From positions 1 through 33,837 of the IMG/VR virus record IMGVR_UViG_3300034954_000564: DNA of 33,837 bases. The stretch is one strand, 5' to 3'. The notes beneath the pieces were generated by a model. The model saw only the letters and a list, made by a program, of their open reading frames with translations. It ran no database searches and had not been told where the DNA came from. The stretch is from a virus. Positions 10,356 through 18,270 of the stretch are shown here, piece after piece (position 1 is the first letter of the stretch; each line of letters begins with the position of its first letter). The position numbers and the translations under genes are program-made.

Positions 10356-10627
10356 CCTCTGCTCCAAACGACTGCAAAGACAGGATCACCCTGATCTAGC
10401 AGCAACACGTCCCCATCGTAACCGGGCTGGTCAATTCGACTCCCCCACTTCAATAAATCTCGCCCATATTGCCTAACACTCTGGTTATACCAGTCATCCT
10501 TAAACTCAGGCGTTGGAATGTTCATCCGTTCCAACACCACATAAACCAGATGGATGCAGTCGATTGCTCCGTCCGCTCCGGTGCCATCAGCACCTAGGCG
10601 ATACGGTCTGCCGATCAGATCAATCAC
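10262..10627 (-). CDS. NlpC/P60-like tail tip peptidase, possibly degenerate
   Basis: This protein has 121 residues. The GTG start overlaps the stop of the upstream gene as GTGA. The motif AIDCIHLVYVVLERM around residues 21-35 matches the nucleophile-Cys helix of NlpC/P60 cysteine peptidases, and GDVLLLDQGD around residues 71-80 matches the strand before the catalytic His. The usual [SH]HVGIY segment reads FAVVWSRGCLY here, so the catalytic His is not at its normal place; a His occurs a little later in NRHL. The place between L-like and J-like genes fits the lambda K peptidase, which helps tail tip assembly or cell-wall penetration. Activity is doubtful from the sequence alone. Confidence 0.6.
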   Translation of the reverse strand: MIDLIGRPYRLGADGTGADGAIDCIHLVYVVLERMNIPTPEFKDDWYNQSVRQYGRDLLKWGSRIDQPGYDGDVLLLDQGDPVFAVVWSRGCLYINRHLKAVAWCPIDGVSNSHCFRMKSG

Positions 10628-11100
10628 GCCACTCGAACGCTGCTAGTCAAAGGCAAATGACCAACAAGCTGCCGCGTCAAACGCTTGCGTGGCACGTCCG
10701 CACCAACAGCATCAAACACTGATGCCATCTCAAGAGTGAGTGCCTGACTGTCCCATTTGGCGCTAACGATCTGCCCGATGTACTGATTCAGCAAGGTGTA
10801 ACCGTCTTTGTCGTCTGGGTCGATTAACACAGTGCGAACGTTGGCGAGATATTCGTCCTGCACGGCAATCGTTGCAAACGGACGACTCAGCTCATTGTTT
10901 GGGAAAGCGATCGTTGCGGGCTGGTTGTCGCCTGATTTAGTGACGGTGACGCCTGAAAAGGCAAACGGCAAGAAGCCAAAAGCAGTGCCGTTGAAGTCTG
11001 CGTTTTCTCCGACCCAATAGTTCTGGAACTTGTAATCGCCCAAAGTCGTGGGTGAGCGCAGCGTCAAATAATGACCAAACGCAAGAGCGGTATCACTCAT
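10624..11100 (-). CDS. Minor tail protein, DUF1833/L-like
   Basis: This protein has 158 residues. The stretch ATIAFPNNELSRPFATIAV near residues 62-81 and the later IGQIVSAKWDSQALTLEM resemble DUF1833/DUF2163-type phage proteins that take the place of lambda L at the tail tip. In lambda, L acts with K, I and J in building the tip complex. It lies between the tape measure gene (4-base overlap) and the NlpC/P60-like gene (4-base overlap), which supports the call. No membrane segment or signal peptide is visible. Confidence 0.65.
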   Translation of the reverse strand: MSDTALAFGHYLTLRSPTTLGDYKFQNYWVGENADFNGTAFGFLPFAFSGVTVTKSGDNQPATIAFPNNELSRPFATIAVQDEYLANVRTVLIDPDDKDGYTLLNQYIGQIVSAKWDSQALTLEMASVFDAVGADVPRKRLTRQLVGHLPLTSSVRVA

Positions 11101-13892
11101 GAGAGACCAACCCTCCGGCGCTGTGATGTGTTCTGCCTAAGAGTAGTCAAGGCACGCTGCTCACCTTGTTTCGCACCGTTAGCTGCAGCCTGCTGCATTC
11201 CACGCTGGAACTGATCAGCAGTCACATAATCAACGCTGTTGATGCGCTCGACGGTGTAGCGAACGTCGATTGGTGCGGCAACTGCAGTTCCACCACCTTC
11301 GCCTGACGTTCCAGAAGCTCCAGACTCTGGGATAACAGAAGAACCGCGAGCACCACGCGAATAACGCGCCATGCTTTCACGCATTTTGCTTTCAGGAATG
11401 ATGTACTCAGATTCGCCGCCTTCACCAACTAAAGCGCGAGTTGGACCGGAAACATAACCACCCTCTGCATATCCAAGACTGCCAAGAACACTAGGATTAA
11501 CGTCTGTAAAACTTGACGTAAGTCCTTGACCAGGGCCCGTCTGAAGAGTTGCGCTTTCACCACTGCCCATCCCAGCAAACGCACGAGCAATGCCAATCGC
11601 GATATAAGTCGCAATCATTTGCTTTGCAGCATCCATCAACAGAGATGCAATGTCTCGCAAGAAACTTGCAAACGCTTCTTTTGCAGTCTTCGTGCCCTCA
11701 ACAACTGCAACTAAATTGTCAAACAAAGAATCTGTCACTGGGACAGTCAAGGCCAATGCTTCGCTGAAACGCGCTTGCGCTAACGCAGCTTGGTCTATAG
11801 CCGGTTGATACTCTTTGTATCGAGCGATGTTATTTTCTAGCTCAATTCGTTTATCTACTAAAGCCAGTTTCGCTTCATGATCTAAATCTGTTCCAAACTC
11901 AATGTTTTTATTTACATTATCCAGCTCTGCATTCATCAACCTAAGCGTTTCGGCAAATTTTTGGTTTTGTTCTGACTCAAGCTTGCGACTGCCACCAAAG
12001 TATGGATCCATCAAGAAACCTTGATTCTCAAAAGGACTGGTTGCACGAATAGCCTGTTGAGCCGCAATTTCTGCAGTCATATCTGCCATTAAAATTGCTT
12101 GATTTTTAGTGGCTCGCTCTAATTCAAACGCTGCTTGCGCTTGACGCGCCAAGGTCTCTGCATTTCTTTGAGCGGCTTGAGCCTCCAAAAGCTCTGCCTC
12201 AGCCAAAGCTTTTTTCAAGCCAAGACGTTGCCTGTCAGCATCTGTTTGAGCGTTTGAAAACTCCAGCTGAGCTTTTGCAAGCTTAATATCTGCCTTTGCA
12301 ACTGCTACCTGACTTGTTTTAACACCAAGCTGTCCCCTAATTAAATTTAAACGGTCCTGCTCAATCGCTACCTGGAATCCAGCAAGAGCTATTTCTGCTC
12401 TTCTAATCTGTTCAGCTCGTTTAGCAAGATCAATTTGATTCTGAGTTGGTAAGTCTGGCTGACCATCAGGTTTCGCAGAAGATGGCTTACCTCCCAATGC
12501 TCCTTCATCTGCCATCTCGCCTTGAGCTTTTGCGAAGCCAGCGGCTCTTCCGAGCATTCCACCGCCTTGGCTGACTCCTCCGCCACGATTAAATAGATTT
12601 ACTGCTTGAGTCAAAAATGTTATAAATCCAATAAGCTTGTTAGACGCAAGAGCGGCAAGAGCAAGTCTTAGTTTTTTAACTTCATTGGCAAACTCATCGT
12701 TTTTTTCTTTAAATTTTTCAATGTCTTTAACGCCAAACTCTCCGATCTCCTCGCTAAGCGTTTCTACAGCAACAGCGCTTGCGGTTGTATTTAAACCAAG
12801 ATCCTGAAGCTCTCTAATCAATCCTTTTGTTTTTGTGCCAGAAAGCGGCAAAAGATCAATCAGTTGTTGGGCATTTTTTGTGGGTTCCTCTAAGGCTTTT
12901 CCTAATTCAACAGCGGCGTCAACAGCCGCGTCTAAAGGAGTCAAAAGGACTGATCCGGCAATGCCACCTGCAAACGACGCTTTTTGCCCAAAAGCAGCCC
13001 CTCCAACTCCACCGCCGATAAGTCCACCAGCTGCAGAAAAACTAGGACCACCAAAAAGCAATGGAAAACCGCCACCAAGGATTGCCCCTTGAGCAGCGTC
13101 ACCAAGCATTTGCTTTCTGGTGCGACGGATTCTCTTAGCCGATTTTTCTTCTTCTTCTGCTCCCTTGTTTTTCTTTTTGTTCTGACGAATAATTGCCTCG
13201 TTCTGTCTAATTTGATCTCTAAGCTCTTCTGTCATTTCTTCAGCCGCATCAACACGTCGCTCATCAAGAGCAAGATTTATCTTTGCAACTTGACCACTAA
13301 GACGATCAACTTGAACTTTTTGCGAAGCAAGCTCGTTTATCCGCTCCACTAACTGAACTTGTTCCGTGCGAAGCCTATTGGCTTTTGTAATCTGAGCTGA
13401 TTCAAAACGAACTTGCTGAGCAACAGCTTCAGGACTGCCCAGCTGAGTAGCAGGACCGATTGCTACGCCAGCTTGTTGACGAGCCTGCGTTATTAACTTA
13501 TTTTGAACAGCCGTTAGCCCTTCAGCCTTGGCCTCAGCTTGCGCTAAAGCATTTGCATAGTTTTGAGCTTCAGCAGCATTTTTGTTAAAATTTAAATTAT
13601 CTAATGCTGTGCCAAACGCTCTTGCCTGACCCGTAACCCCTGCAAGCGTTGAAGAAAACAAGCCTGTTGTTTTCTCTCCTTTCTGCATTGCATTTGTAAC
13701 ACCTCTAGCAAAGCCGTCTAACTCTGTCTTGGCTTTCCGTATTTCATCAGCTAAAGCTCCTGGCTTTTTTGTTCCAAAATCTAATGGCTTTAGGTCTTTC
13801 GCAAGATTGCGAATCTGGCCAATAGTTCGTAATGTCGAATCAAGCTGAGCCTGTCCCTTAACGCTGGCGACTATGTTTAGGTTGTAATCCAT
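11097..13892 (-). CDS. Tape measure protein
   Basis: This 931-residue protein runs inside the tail tube and sets its length. Evidence is the length and composition: a helical N-terminal half rich in Ala, Gln, Lys and Glu, a charged segment with EEEEKSAKR, then a Gly/Ala-rich hydrophobic region (AILGGGFPLLFGG, GGLIGGGVGGAAFG) that could cross a membrane, a second long coiled-coil region (roughly residues 480-720), and a hydrophobic MLADAAKQMIATYIAIG-like helix near residue 770. The C-terminal tail (YTVERINSVDYVTADQFQ, ending RQNTSQRRRVGLS) is of a type I associate with cyanophage tape measures. At about 1.5 angstroms per residue it predicts a tail near 140 nm. It follows the split tail chaperone gene, as in lambda. 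Confidence 0.9.
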   Translation of the reverse strand: MDYNLNIVASVKGQAQLDSTLRTIGQIRNLAKDLKPLDFGTKKPGALADEIRKAKTELDGFARGVTNAMQKGEKTTGLFSSTLAGVTGQARAFGTALDNLNFNKNAAEAQNYANALAQAEAKAEGLTAVQNKLITQARQQAGVAIGPATQLGSPEAVAQQVRFESAQITKANRLRTEQVQLVERINELASQKVQVDRLSGQVAKINLALDERRVDAAEEMTEELRDQIRQNEAIIRQNKKKNKGAEEEEKSAKRIRRTRKQMLGDAAQGAILGGGFPLLFGGPSFSAAGGLIGGGVGGAAFGQKASFAGGIAGSVLLTPLDAAVDAAVELGKALEEPTKNAQQLIDLLPLSGTKTKGLIRELQDLGLNTTASAVAVETLSEEIGEFGVKDIEKFKEKNDEFANEVKKLRLALAALASNKLIGFITFLTQAVNLFNRGGGVSQGGGMLGRAAGFAKAQGEMADEGALGGKPSSAKPDGQPDLPTQNQIDLAKRAEQIRRAEIALAGFQVAIEQDRLNLIRGQLGVKTSQVAVAKADIKLAKAQLEFSNAQTDADRQRLGLKKALAEAELLEAQAAQRNAETLARQAQAAFELERATKNQAILMADMTAEIAAQQAIRATSPFENQGFLMDPYFGGSRKLESEQNQKFAETLRLMNAELDNVNKNIEFGTDLDHEAKLALVDKRIELENNIARYKEYQPAIDQAALAQARFSEALALTVPVTDSLFDNLVAVVEGTKTAKEAFASFLRDIASLLMDAAKQMIATYIAIGIARAFAGMGSGESATLQTGPGQGLTSSFTDVNPSVLGSLGYAEGGYVSGPTRALVGEGGESEYIIPESKMRESMARYSRGARGSSVIPESGASGTSGEGGGTAVAAPIDVRYTVERINSVDYVTADQFQRGMQQAAANGAKQGEQRALTTLRQNTSQRRRVGLS

Positions 13893-13923
13893 AGCCGCGT
13901 CAGGCTCGACACTTCACCTAATC

Positions 13924-14118
13924 CTACCGTCTGCTCATTGTTTGCGCCCTACCAGCAGTCTTAGCGTTCTGAATTGCCTTCTCCTCTTGCTCTCCCTTTA
14001 GCTCAAAAAACGCAGCCCATCCGACTAGCTCCTCTTGCGTCATCGTTTGCGAAAGCTGAGCAACGGTCATGCCCAGCTCTTTCGCTAACGCATAGATAAA
14101 AAACCAGTCGCTCTTAGC
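13924..14118 (-). CDS. Frame-shifted C-terminal part of the tail assembly chaperone (lambda T-like)
   Basis: This 64-codon stretch has no good start of its own. It reads AKSDWFFIYALAKELGMTVAQ... and continues QEELVGWAAFFELK, the hallmark of the GT C-terminal part of tail assembly chaperones (DW..., LGMTVAQL, W.A.FEL). It is open in the frame +1 (equivalently -2) to the upstream chaperone frame, which ends at a TAA at 14116-14114. In many siphophages a programmed frameshift joins the two. Here the run CTC AAA AGC TAA has four A's, where a Lys-tRNA could slip +1 just before the stop. The fused product would be about 179 residues. The homologous region begins before the first ATG, which favours fusion over independent translation. 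Confidence 0.7.
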   Translation of the reverse strand, partial: AKSDWFFIYALAKELGMTVAQLSQTMTQEELVGWAAFFELKGEQEEKAIQNAKTAGRAQTMSRR

Positions 14119-14464
14119 TTTTGAGGTCTGCTTTCGCTTCCTCCACCTTGTTTTCCGTTCCAGAAGCCAGCATCGCGAGCTGGATCTCTTGCAGCACAGC
14201 CGCTTCCACAGCGTTCTTCAGCACCGCAACCTCGCCGTCCTGAAACAGTCGCTTGCCTTCAGCATCTAACGCTTTACGCACCATCATGCTCAGTGCAAAA
14301 TCAACTGCGTCGTCGGAGTCAGCGTTTTTTTGGATCGACTCACGCTCGGCAATCGTCAACGGATGCCAGTAGATCTCCAGCACTACCTCACCGTCTTGCT
14401 CAACCTGATGCTTATACAGCTGGCTTACACCAAACTTGTTGCGAAGAAGCTCTGCGGCTCGCAT
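14114..14464 (-). CDS. Tail assembly chaperone, lambda G-like
   Basis: This protein has 116 residues from the ATG at 14464. A TTG at 14485 would add seven residues (NKRRSS). The protein contains EIYWHPLTIAERESI, then SDDAVDFALSMMVRKALDAEGKRLF, a pattern found in phage tail assembly chaperones that bind the tape measure and bring tube subunits. It lies between the tail terminator and tape measure genes, the classic place. The downstream alternate-frame extension ends 32 bases before the tape measure start. No strong ribosome binding site precedes either start. Confidence 0.75.
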   Translation of the reverse strand: MRAAELLRNKFGVSQLYKHQVEQDGEVVLEIYWHPLTIAERESIQKNADSDDAVDFALSMMVRKALDAEGKRLFQDGEVAVLKNAVEAAVLQEIQLAMLASGTENKVEEAKADLKS

Positions 14465-14492
14465 CGAAGATCTGCGTTTATTCAATACTATA

Positions 14493-14921
14493 CTATGCGG
14501 TTGCAGTAAACCCGCAAGAAATCACGCCAACAAAGTGTGAGCGATCTTCAATATCCAGTGACGTAGGACCAACAATGTCAAGCACACGAGGAGAACTGCT
14601 AAACGTGTCGGTATAGCCAGGTGCATTAACTGAAGTCAACCCATCAATAACAGACTCGCTAATCGCTGAAAGCACTGACGTGCCAGCTGATTTGGGCACG
14701 TACACGTTGCATTGAATCGTGCCGGAATAGTAATCCTGAGCTGCGCCTTGGTTTTGGAGCGTGGATTGCCCAAAACTGACCGTCATCAAAATGTACTTCT
14801 GATCTTTGCCTGGCGTTGTAAACGCAACGTTGTCGTATTTCATCAGCACCGTGTCGTCCGCGTCTGCTACAGCGTCGGTTACGGCTTTCTCAAAAGCTGC
14901 TCTGGCGTTGACTAAGGTCAT
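14493..14921 (-). CDS. Tail terminator-like protein (DUF4128 type)
   Basis: This protein has 142 residues. The start LVNARAAFEKAV, the middle KYILMTVSFGQ with NVYVPKSAGTS, and the end IGxxSLDIEDRSHFVGVISCGF match the outline of DUF4128-type proteins, which share the fold of lambda U. Such proteins form the ring that closes the top of the tail tube and joins it to the head. It sits between the gp10-like neck gene (3 bases away) and the tail chaperone gene. The family assignment is from memory of the motif pattern. Confidence 0.7.
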   Translation of the reverse strand: MTLVNARAAFEKAVTDAVADADDTVLMKYDNVAFTTPGKDQKYILMTVSFGQSTLQNQGAAQDYYSGTIQCNVYVPKSAGTSVLSAISESVIDGLTSVNAPGYTDTFSSSPRVLDIVGPTSLDIEDRSHFVGVISCGFTATA

Positions 14922-14923
14922 GA

Positions 14924-15439
14924 CTACAGCTCGGTATAACCAGTGTAAATCTCGCCAGCTTGCGTGCCAAACGTGCCAATACCTTGCCGCGCTCCGACTG
15001 AAATGCGTGGAGCGCGTGGCTTAAATGCCTCTCCAAAAAGCTTTGCCATCTCAGGCCCTTGCACAAACTGCTGAACTTTTCCGCTTTCTAGTGCGTAAAC
15101 AGCATATTCAGCCGTATTTCCAATATAAACACGTCGTTTGTAGTTAAAAGCCTTTTCGGGAGGATAAAACCTAGGGTCAATCCTATAGTCCTTGTTTTTT
15201 GGGTCAGCTCTTTTTGCTTTGCGAAGACCTGCCCACGGCTGAAAACTTTCTACCTTATCTGTTGACTTGATTGGTGACGTACTGGCTTTCCAGCTAGAAG
15301 CAAAAAAGCCCGTATAAACAGGACTACGTTTTTTAGTCGCCAAACGACGCATAACCGTCAAAATTAACTTATTAAAACTCTCCTGCATATATGCCTCTAG
15401 ATCAGGCCCGACCAAATCAAGAGATCTAGCTGTAGCCAT
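14924..15439 (-). CDS. Neck/tail completion protein, HK97 gp10-like
   Basis: This 171-residue basic protein contains the phrase RSPVYTGFFASSWKAS near residues 38-53. That matches the P[VY].TG.L..S pattern of HK97 gp10-like proteins, where an Arg/Lys-rich helix is followed by this turn. Later it has YIGNTAEYAVYALESGK, also typical (N...YA..LE.G). These proteins help attach tail to head. The start shares one base with the stop upstream (TAATG), so it is coupled to the head closure gene. Neighbours on both sides are neck or terminator genes. Confidence 0.75.
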   Translation of the reverse strand: MATARSLDLVGPDLEAYMQESFNKLILTVMRRLATKKRSPVYTGFFASSWKASTSPIKSTDKVESFQPWAGLRKAKRADPKNKDYRIDPRFYPPEKAFNYKRRVYIGNTAEYAVYALESGKVQQFVQGPEMAKLFGEAFKPRAPRISVGARQGIGTFGTQAGEIYTGYTEL

Positions 15440-15822
15440 TAGAACCGCACCAACAGCTGATACAGGTACTCCTGATCACCTTTGAACGTCCGAATGTCCG
15501 TGATCTGAGCAACGCGGTTTGACCCTGCATACTTCAGCGTCACCGTGTCTTCAAATGTAGGCTGGTTGTCTCCAATCTGATCAGGCGTGATATACAAGCG
15601 GGCTTTACGCTCTTCACGTCCTTCTTCCTCTTCAGCATCAACAAACTCGATTGGAACGTCAAACGAGTACGCCGTATCAGTCGTTGTCAGCGCTCCAGTG
15701 CTCGTGTTGTAGGTCGGAGATGCCTTACGGGTGTACGTGATTGTGTGATCAAACGACTTACCCAGGTCTGCAACGACCTGCTTGGCAACGTTCTTGAAAA
15801 GCGTGTCAAGTGCGCCTGCCAT
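15439..15822 (-). CDS. Head closure/head-tail joining protein
   Basis: This protein has 127 residues. It begins MAGALDTLFKNVAKQVVADLG, followed by ITYTRKASPTYNTSTG and a central acidic run DAEEEEGREER, then ITPDQIG and a C-terminal ITDIRTFKGDQEYLYQLLVR. The pattern of a beta-barrel with an acidic loop and this C-terminal strand is typical of small head closure proteins (SPP1 gp16/HK97-type adaptors), which plug the portal and bind the tail. It lies between the connector gene (1-base gap) and the gp10-like gene (1-base overlap). Confidence 0.65.
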   Translation of the reverse strand: MAGALDTLFKNVAKQVVADLGKSFDHTITYTRKASPTYNTSTGALTTTDTAYSFDVPIEFVDAEEEEGREERKARLYITPDQIGDNQPTFEDTVTLKYAGSNRVAQITDIRTFKGDQEYLYQLLVRF

Positions 15823-15823
15823 C

Positions 15824-16354
15824 TCAACCCCTCACAACGCGGAGAGAATACGTGCCACTGCCGCCCAGACAATAAGCCCCGAGATAAGACTGAAGCCAAG
15901 GATAAACGTCGAATACGTTGTTAACAGTTCCAGTAGCCTGACTAGAAGTGTTGTACTTGACTTCCATCTCCCCAAGCTTGACGGACTCGTAAAGCCCCGT
16001 ATCGCCGGTAGTCCCTGTAATCGAGTCCGTGTCATTAGCCAGTGCATTGGCTAATTCATAAGTAGCGTATTTAATGTCGTTTGGAATGCTGGTGCAAACC
16101 AACTCCACACGATCCACGTGATAATCGTTACGAGGCCAGCTCAGCGCTTGGCCGTTATCGCAACGCTCACCATAAAAATTCAACGTGTCGATCCAGCGCG
16201 TTGCAGAGATCAGCGCTCGATTCTTTTTGTCGTCAGACTTGTTGTCCCATTGCGTGCTATCTGGGACGGTTTCAAAATATGCGTCGGCTTCTGCCAGCGT
16301 CACATAGCTGTTGGCTGTCGCACTCTTCAGTGTGGCGTTGATTGTGGCAGCCAT
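15824..16354 (-). CDS. Head-tail connector, DnaT-like phage family
   Basis: I use the ATG at 16354 (176 residues) rather than the GTG at 16378, because the GTG lies inside a terminator hairpin. The protein starts MAATINATLKSATANSYVTL, with AEADAYFE and later ALISATRWIDTLNFYGERC and LSWPRND. This matches the phage family whose members are often annotated as DnaT-like but which in virions act as the connector between portal and neck. The position just after the major capsid gene agrees. There is no clear ribosome binding site; a T-rich tract directly precedes the start. Confidence 0.7.
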   Translation of the reverse strand: MAATINATLKSATANSYVTLAEADAYFETVPDSTQWDNKSDDKKNRALISATRWIDTLNFYGERCDNGQALSWPRNDYHVDRVELVCTSIPNDIKYATYELANALANDTDSITGTTGDTGLYESVKLGEMEVKYNTSSQATGTVNNVFDVYPWLQSYLGAYCLGGSGTYSLRVVRG

Positions 16355-16357
16355 AGC

Positions 16358-16392
16358 AAGAAAAAGAAGAGGCCCCACCTAATGGTAGGGCC
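16358..16392 (-). terminator. Intrinsic terminator behind the major capsid gene
   Basis: On the minus strand, 11 bases after the capsid stop, GGCCCTACC - ATTA - GGTGGGGCC forms a stem of nine positions with one mismatch and a four-base loop (16371-16392). It is followed by a T-rich tract TCTTCTTTTTCTT (16358-16370). This would end part of the transcription after the capsid gene and so raise capsid mRNA relative to the neck and tail genes downstream. Confidence 0.75.
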
Positions 16393-16403
16393 ATGAACCG
16401 TTA

Positions 16404-17483
16404 TCAGGAAGGGATAGCGGTGGTGTCGAGTGGCGTGTTCACGATCAGTTCGACCATGGGAATCAGGTCGATGTCGTAAGTAGCCGTCCAGTTGCCAGCT
16501 GTTGCAAGCTGTGCGTTGGTCGGGTTGTCGCTAGCGCTGCCCCACTTGGTGCCCATCACGTGATAAGCAGTGTGGTAGTCAACCGAGATCACATCCTGCT
16601 TGGACAGGATGTTGCGGTCAGCTTCCACGCGGAGATCCTGCTGCACACCCTCAAGGATGGTGCCGGACTTCAGCATGTAGCAGCGGAACTCGCTGATGTG
16701 GGTTGCAGTACCAGGACGCACGGTGTTGACCTGTGAGTCAACAATCACGCGCATACCAGCAAATTCACCAACCTCACGAGCGCCGACGCCAACGCCGCCA
16801 CCACCCCAGGTCACTGCGCCAGAAGCAGACAGTGCAGAAGTGGAGAAGGTCAGCATTCCCACCTGATACAGGTAGTAAGCGACGGAGGGGTGAACAACCA
16901 GGATGTCCAGTTCATCACCACGCTCACCCAGAACAGAGCGAGCTTCAGCAACGTTGGCAGCAGTCAGATAGTTGGCTTCTGCCTGACCAGAAGTTGCACC
17001 AACAGCTTTGTCCAGTGAGTGACCAGACAGAGCAGTACCAAACAGACCAGCAAGCTGGTTATACAGACGTGCGCTGTTCAGCTTGTTGATGGCATCAGCC
17101 AGTTGGTTGCGGATGTGAAGCATGGGGTCTTCACCAGCAGCCAGAACTGCAACGTCATCCACGGCATACGCGAAACCGCGATGGCAGATGGTTGCAATCT
17201 GAGTGGCAGTACCAACCTTTTGAGGAACCAGATAGCCGTTGGTGTTCCAAGTTGCCGTACCGTCCATGATGGTTTCGGTAGGTGCAACCGGGTTGAACTC
17301 GGGCACTTGGATCCGGGTGCCGCCTTCGCGTGCATCCAGAAGAGAGTTGCGAACAACAGCGCCGCTCTTGATGAACTCGCTGCGCTCTTTAATAGCCTCA
17401 GACACATAGGTGCTGAGATTATTCCTTTTTACGATGTCCGCGAGAAGGACACCGCCGGAATAATTCTGAAATGGTGCGGCCAT
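16404..17483 (-). CDS. Major capsid protein
   Basis: This protein has 359 residues. The N-terminus (YSGGVLLADIVKRNN, SEAIKERSEFIKSG) and EGGTRIQVPEFNPVAPTETI are of the type seen in phage capsid proteins of the gp13/P22-related group with an HK97 fold. So are VDDVAVLAAGEDPMLHIRNQLA, DILVVHPSVAYYLY (a capsid A-domain signature) and the C-terminal VDYHTAYHVMGTKW. It forms the head shell. The scaffold gene lies directly upstream and the connector downstream. A strong terminator right after it and a 5' leader hairpin suggest that its message is separately tuned. No N-terminal protease-cleaved region is obvious. Confidence 0.85.
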   Translation of the reverse strand: MAAPFQNYSGGVLLADIVKRNNLSTYVSEAIKERSEFIKSGAVVRNSLLDAREGGTRIQVPEFNPVAPTETIMDGTATWNTNGYLVPQKVGTATQIATICHRGFAYAVDDVAVLAAGEDPMLHIRNQLADAINKLNSARLYNQLAGLFGTALSGHSLDKAVGATSGQAEANYLTAANVAEARSVLGERGDELDILVVHPSVAYYLYQVGMLTFSTSALSASGAVTWGGGGVGVGAREVGEFAGMRVIVDSQVNTVRPGTATHISEFRCYMLKSGTILEGVQQDLRVEADRNILSKQDVISVDYHTAYHVMGTKWGSASDNPTNAQLATAGNWTATYDIDLIPMVELIVNTPLDTTAIPS

Positions 17484-17512
17484 TTCTTAATCGGGGTAAA
17501 AGTTTGCGGGTC

Positions 17513-17529
17513 TCAAGTCACGGACTTGA
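17513..17529 (-). other. Leader hairpin before the major capsid gene
   Basis: TCAAGTC - CGT - GACTTGA (minus strand) is a perfect 7-bp stem with a 3-base loop, 30 bases before the capsid ATG at 17483. It may stabilise the capsid message or be an RNA processing site. Confidence 0.4.
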
Positions 17530-17531
17530 AG

Positions 17532-17550
17532 GAAAAGCCCCACGGGAGCT
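17532..17550 (-). terminator. Weak terminator-like hairpin at the end of the scaffold gene
   Basis: On the minus strand, AGCTCC - CGT - GGGGCT (6 bp with one G-T pair, 17536-17550) is followed by TTTTCC. It overlaps the scaffold stop codon. The stem is short and the T-run short, so it is probably leaky, or only an RNA-stabilising structure between scaffold and capsid. Confidence 0.4.
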
Positions 17551-18268
17551 ATTTACCAGCCTCTCGCTTGAGCACGGCTGCAAGCTCGGGGTCGGTAATT
17601 TCCAAGGACATTTGCCTTGTAATGTTAATACTACCTTCTGCCCATGGATTAGCCATTCCGGCAGCTCCTGCAGTGCCAGTAGCAGGCTTAGCGCCCATGC
17701 CGGCCTGAGCACTTGGCTTGAAATGATGCTCATACCCTGAGCCGGGATTTTTCAGCTTGGCCAGATAGACATTGATGTCTTGCTCAACGCCACCGTCAAG
17801 CACTTTGACGCTGCCATCCTCAGCTTTTTTGAGGTTGCCCTGCACCAGCTGCAGCATCTGACCGGAATTGATCGCACCAGCTTGGTTGATTGCTGTCAAT
17901 GCAGCATTCTTCATTGCTGCGGTCTCGTTTGAAGTCCGAAGATCAGCAAGCTGTCGCTCCAAATCAGCGATCTGTTGGTCTTTGGTTTGAGCCGTTTTGT
18001 TGGCTTCTTCCCAAAGATCCTTCCACTGGCCTTGATCTTCTAGCCTTTTTAAACGCTCAGCTTCGTTCTTTTCCAGCTTTTTATCAAGGGCGTTCATTTT
18101 TTCCTTGATTCGCTGGAATTTACCCTCAGCCTCTTCAGCTCGGGCTCTTTCAGCTTGAATTTGCTGCTCGTAAGCAGAAACGTCAATGTTGACAGTGTTG
18201 TCATTCGCAACCACGGGTTGCTCAGCAGGAGTTGCCACGGGCGTTTCCTGGATGACTTGTTCTTCCAT
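17549..18268 (-). CDS. Capsid scaffolding protein
   Basis: This protein has 239 residues. The N-terminus is rich in Pro, Val and Glu; residues about 35-115 form a long charged coiled coil (AERARAEEAEGKFQRIKEK, then DQQIADLERQLADLR). Next is a Gly/Ala-rich linker (AGMGAKPATGTAGAAGMANPW) and an acidic C-terminus. This is the usual build of siphophage scaffold proteins, which fill the prohead and are lost before DNA packaging. It lies directly upstream of the major capsid gene and downstream of a small acidic/basic protein gene (2 bases away). No protease motif is visible. Confidence 0.8.
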   Translation of the reverse strand: MEEQVIQETPVATPAEQPVVANDNTVNIDVSAYEQQIQAERARAEEAEGKFQRIKEKMNALDKKLEKNEAERLKRLEDQGQWKDLWEEANKTAQTKDQQIADLERQLADLRTSNETAAMKNAALTAINQAGAINSGQMLQLVQGNLKKAEDGSVKVLDGGVEQDINVYLAKLKNPGSGYEHHFKPSAQAGMGAKPATGTAGAAGMANPWAEGSINITRQMSLEITDPELAAVLKREAGK

Positions 18269-18270
18269 TA

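Noticed and set aside
10356-10367. TTG start for the J-like protein at 10367
   Set aside because: The ATG at 10355 has GGAG at a proper spacing; the TTG itself overlaps that ribosome binding site.
16355-16378. GTG start for the head-tail connector at 16378
   Set aside because: It lies within the terminator hairpin behind the capsid gene; the ATG at 16354 begins the conserved part.
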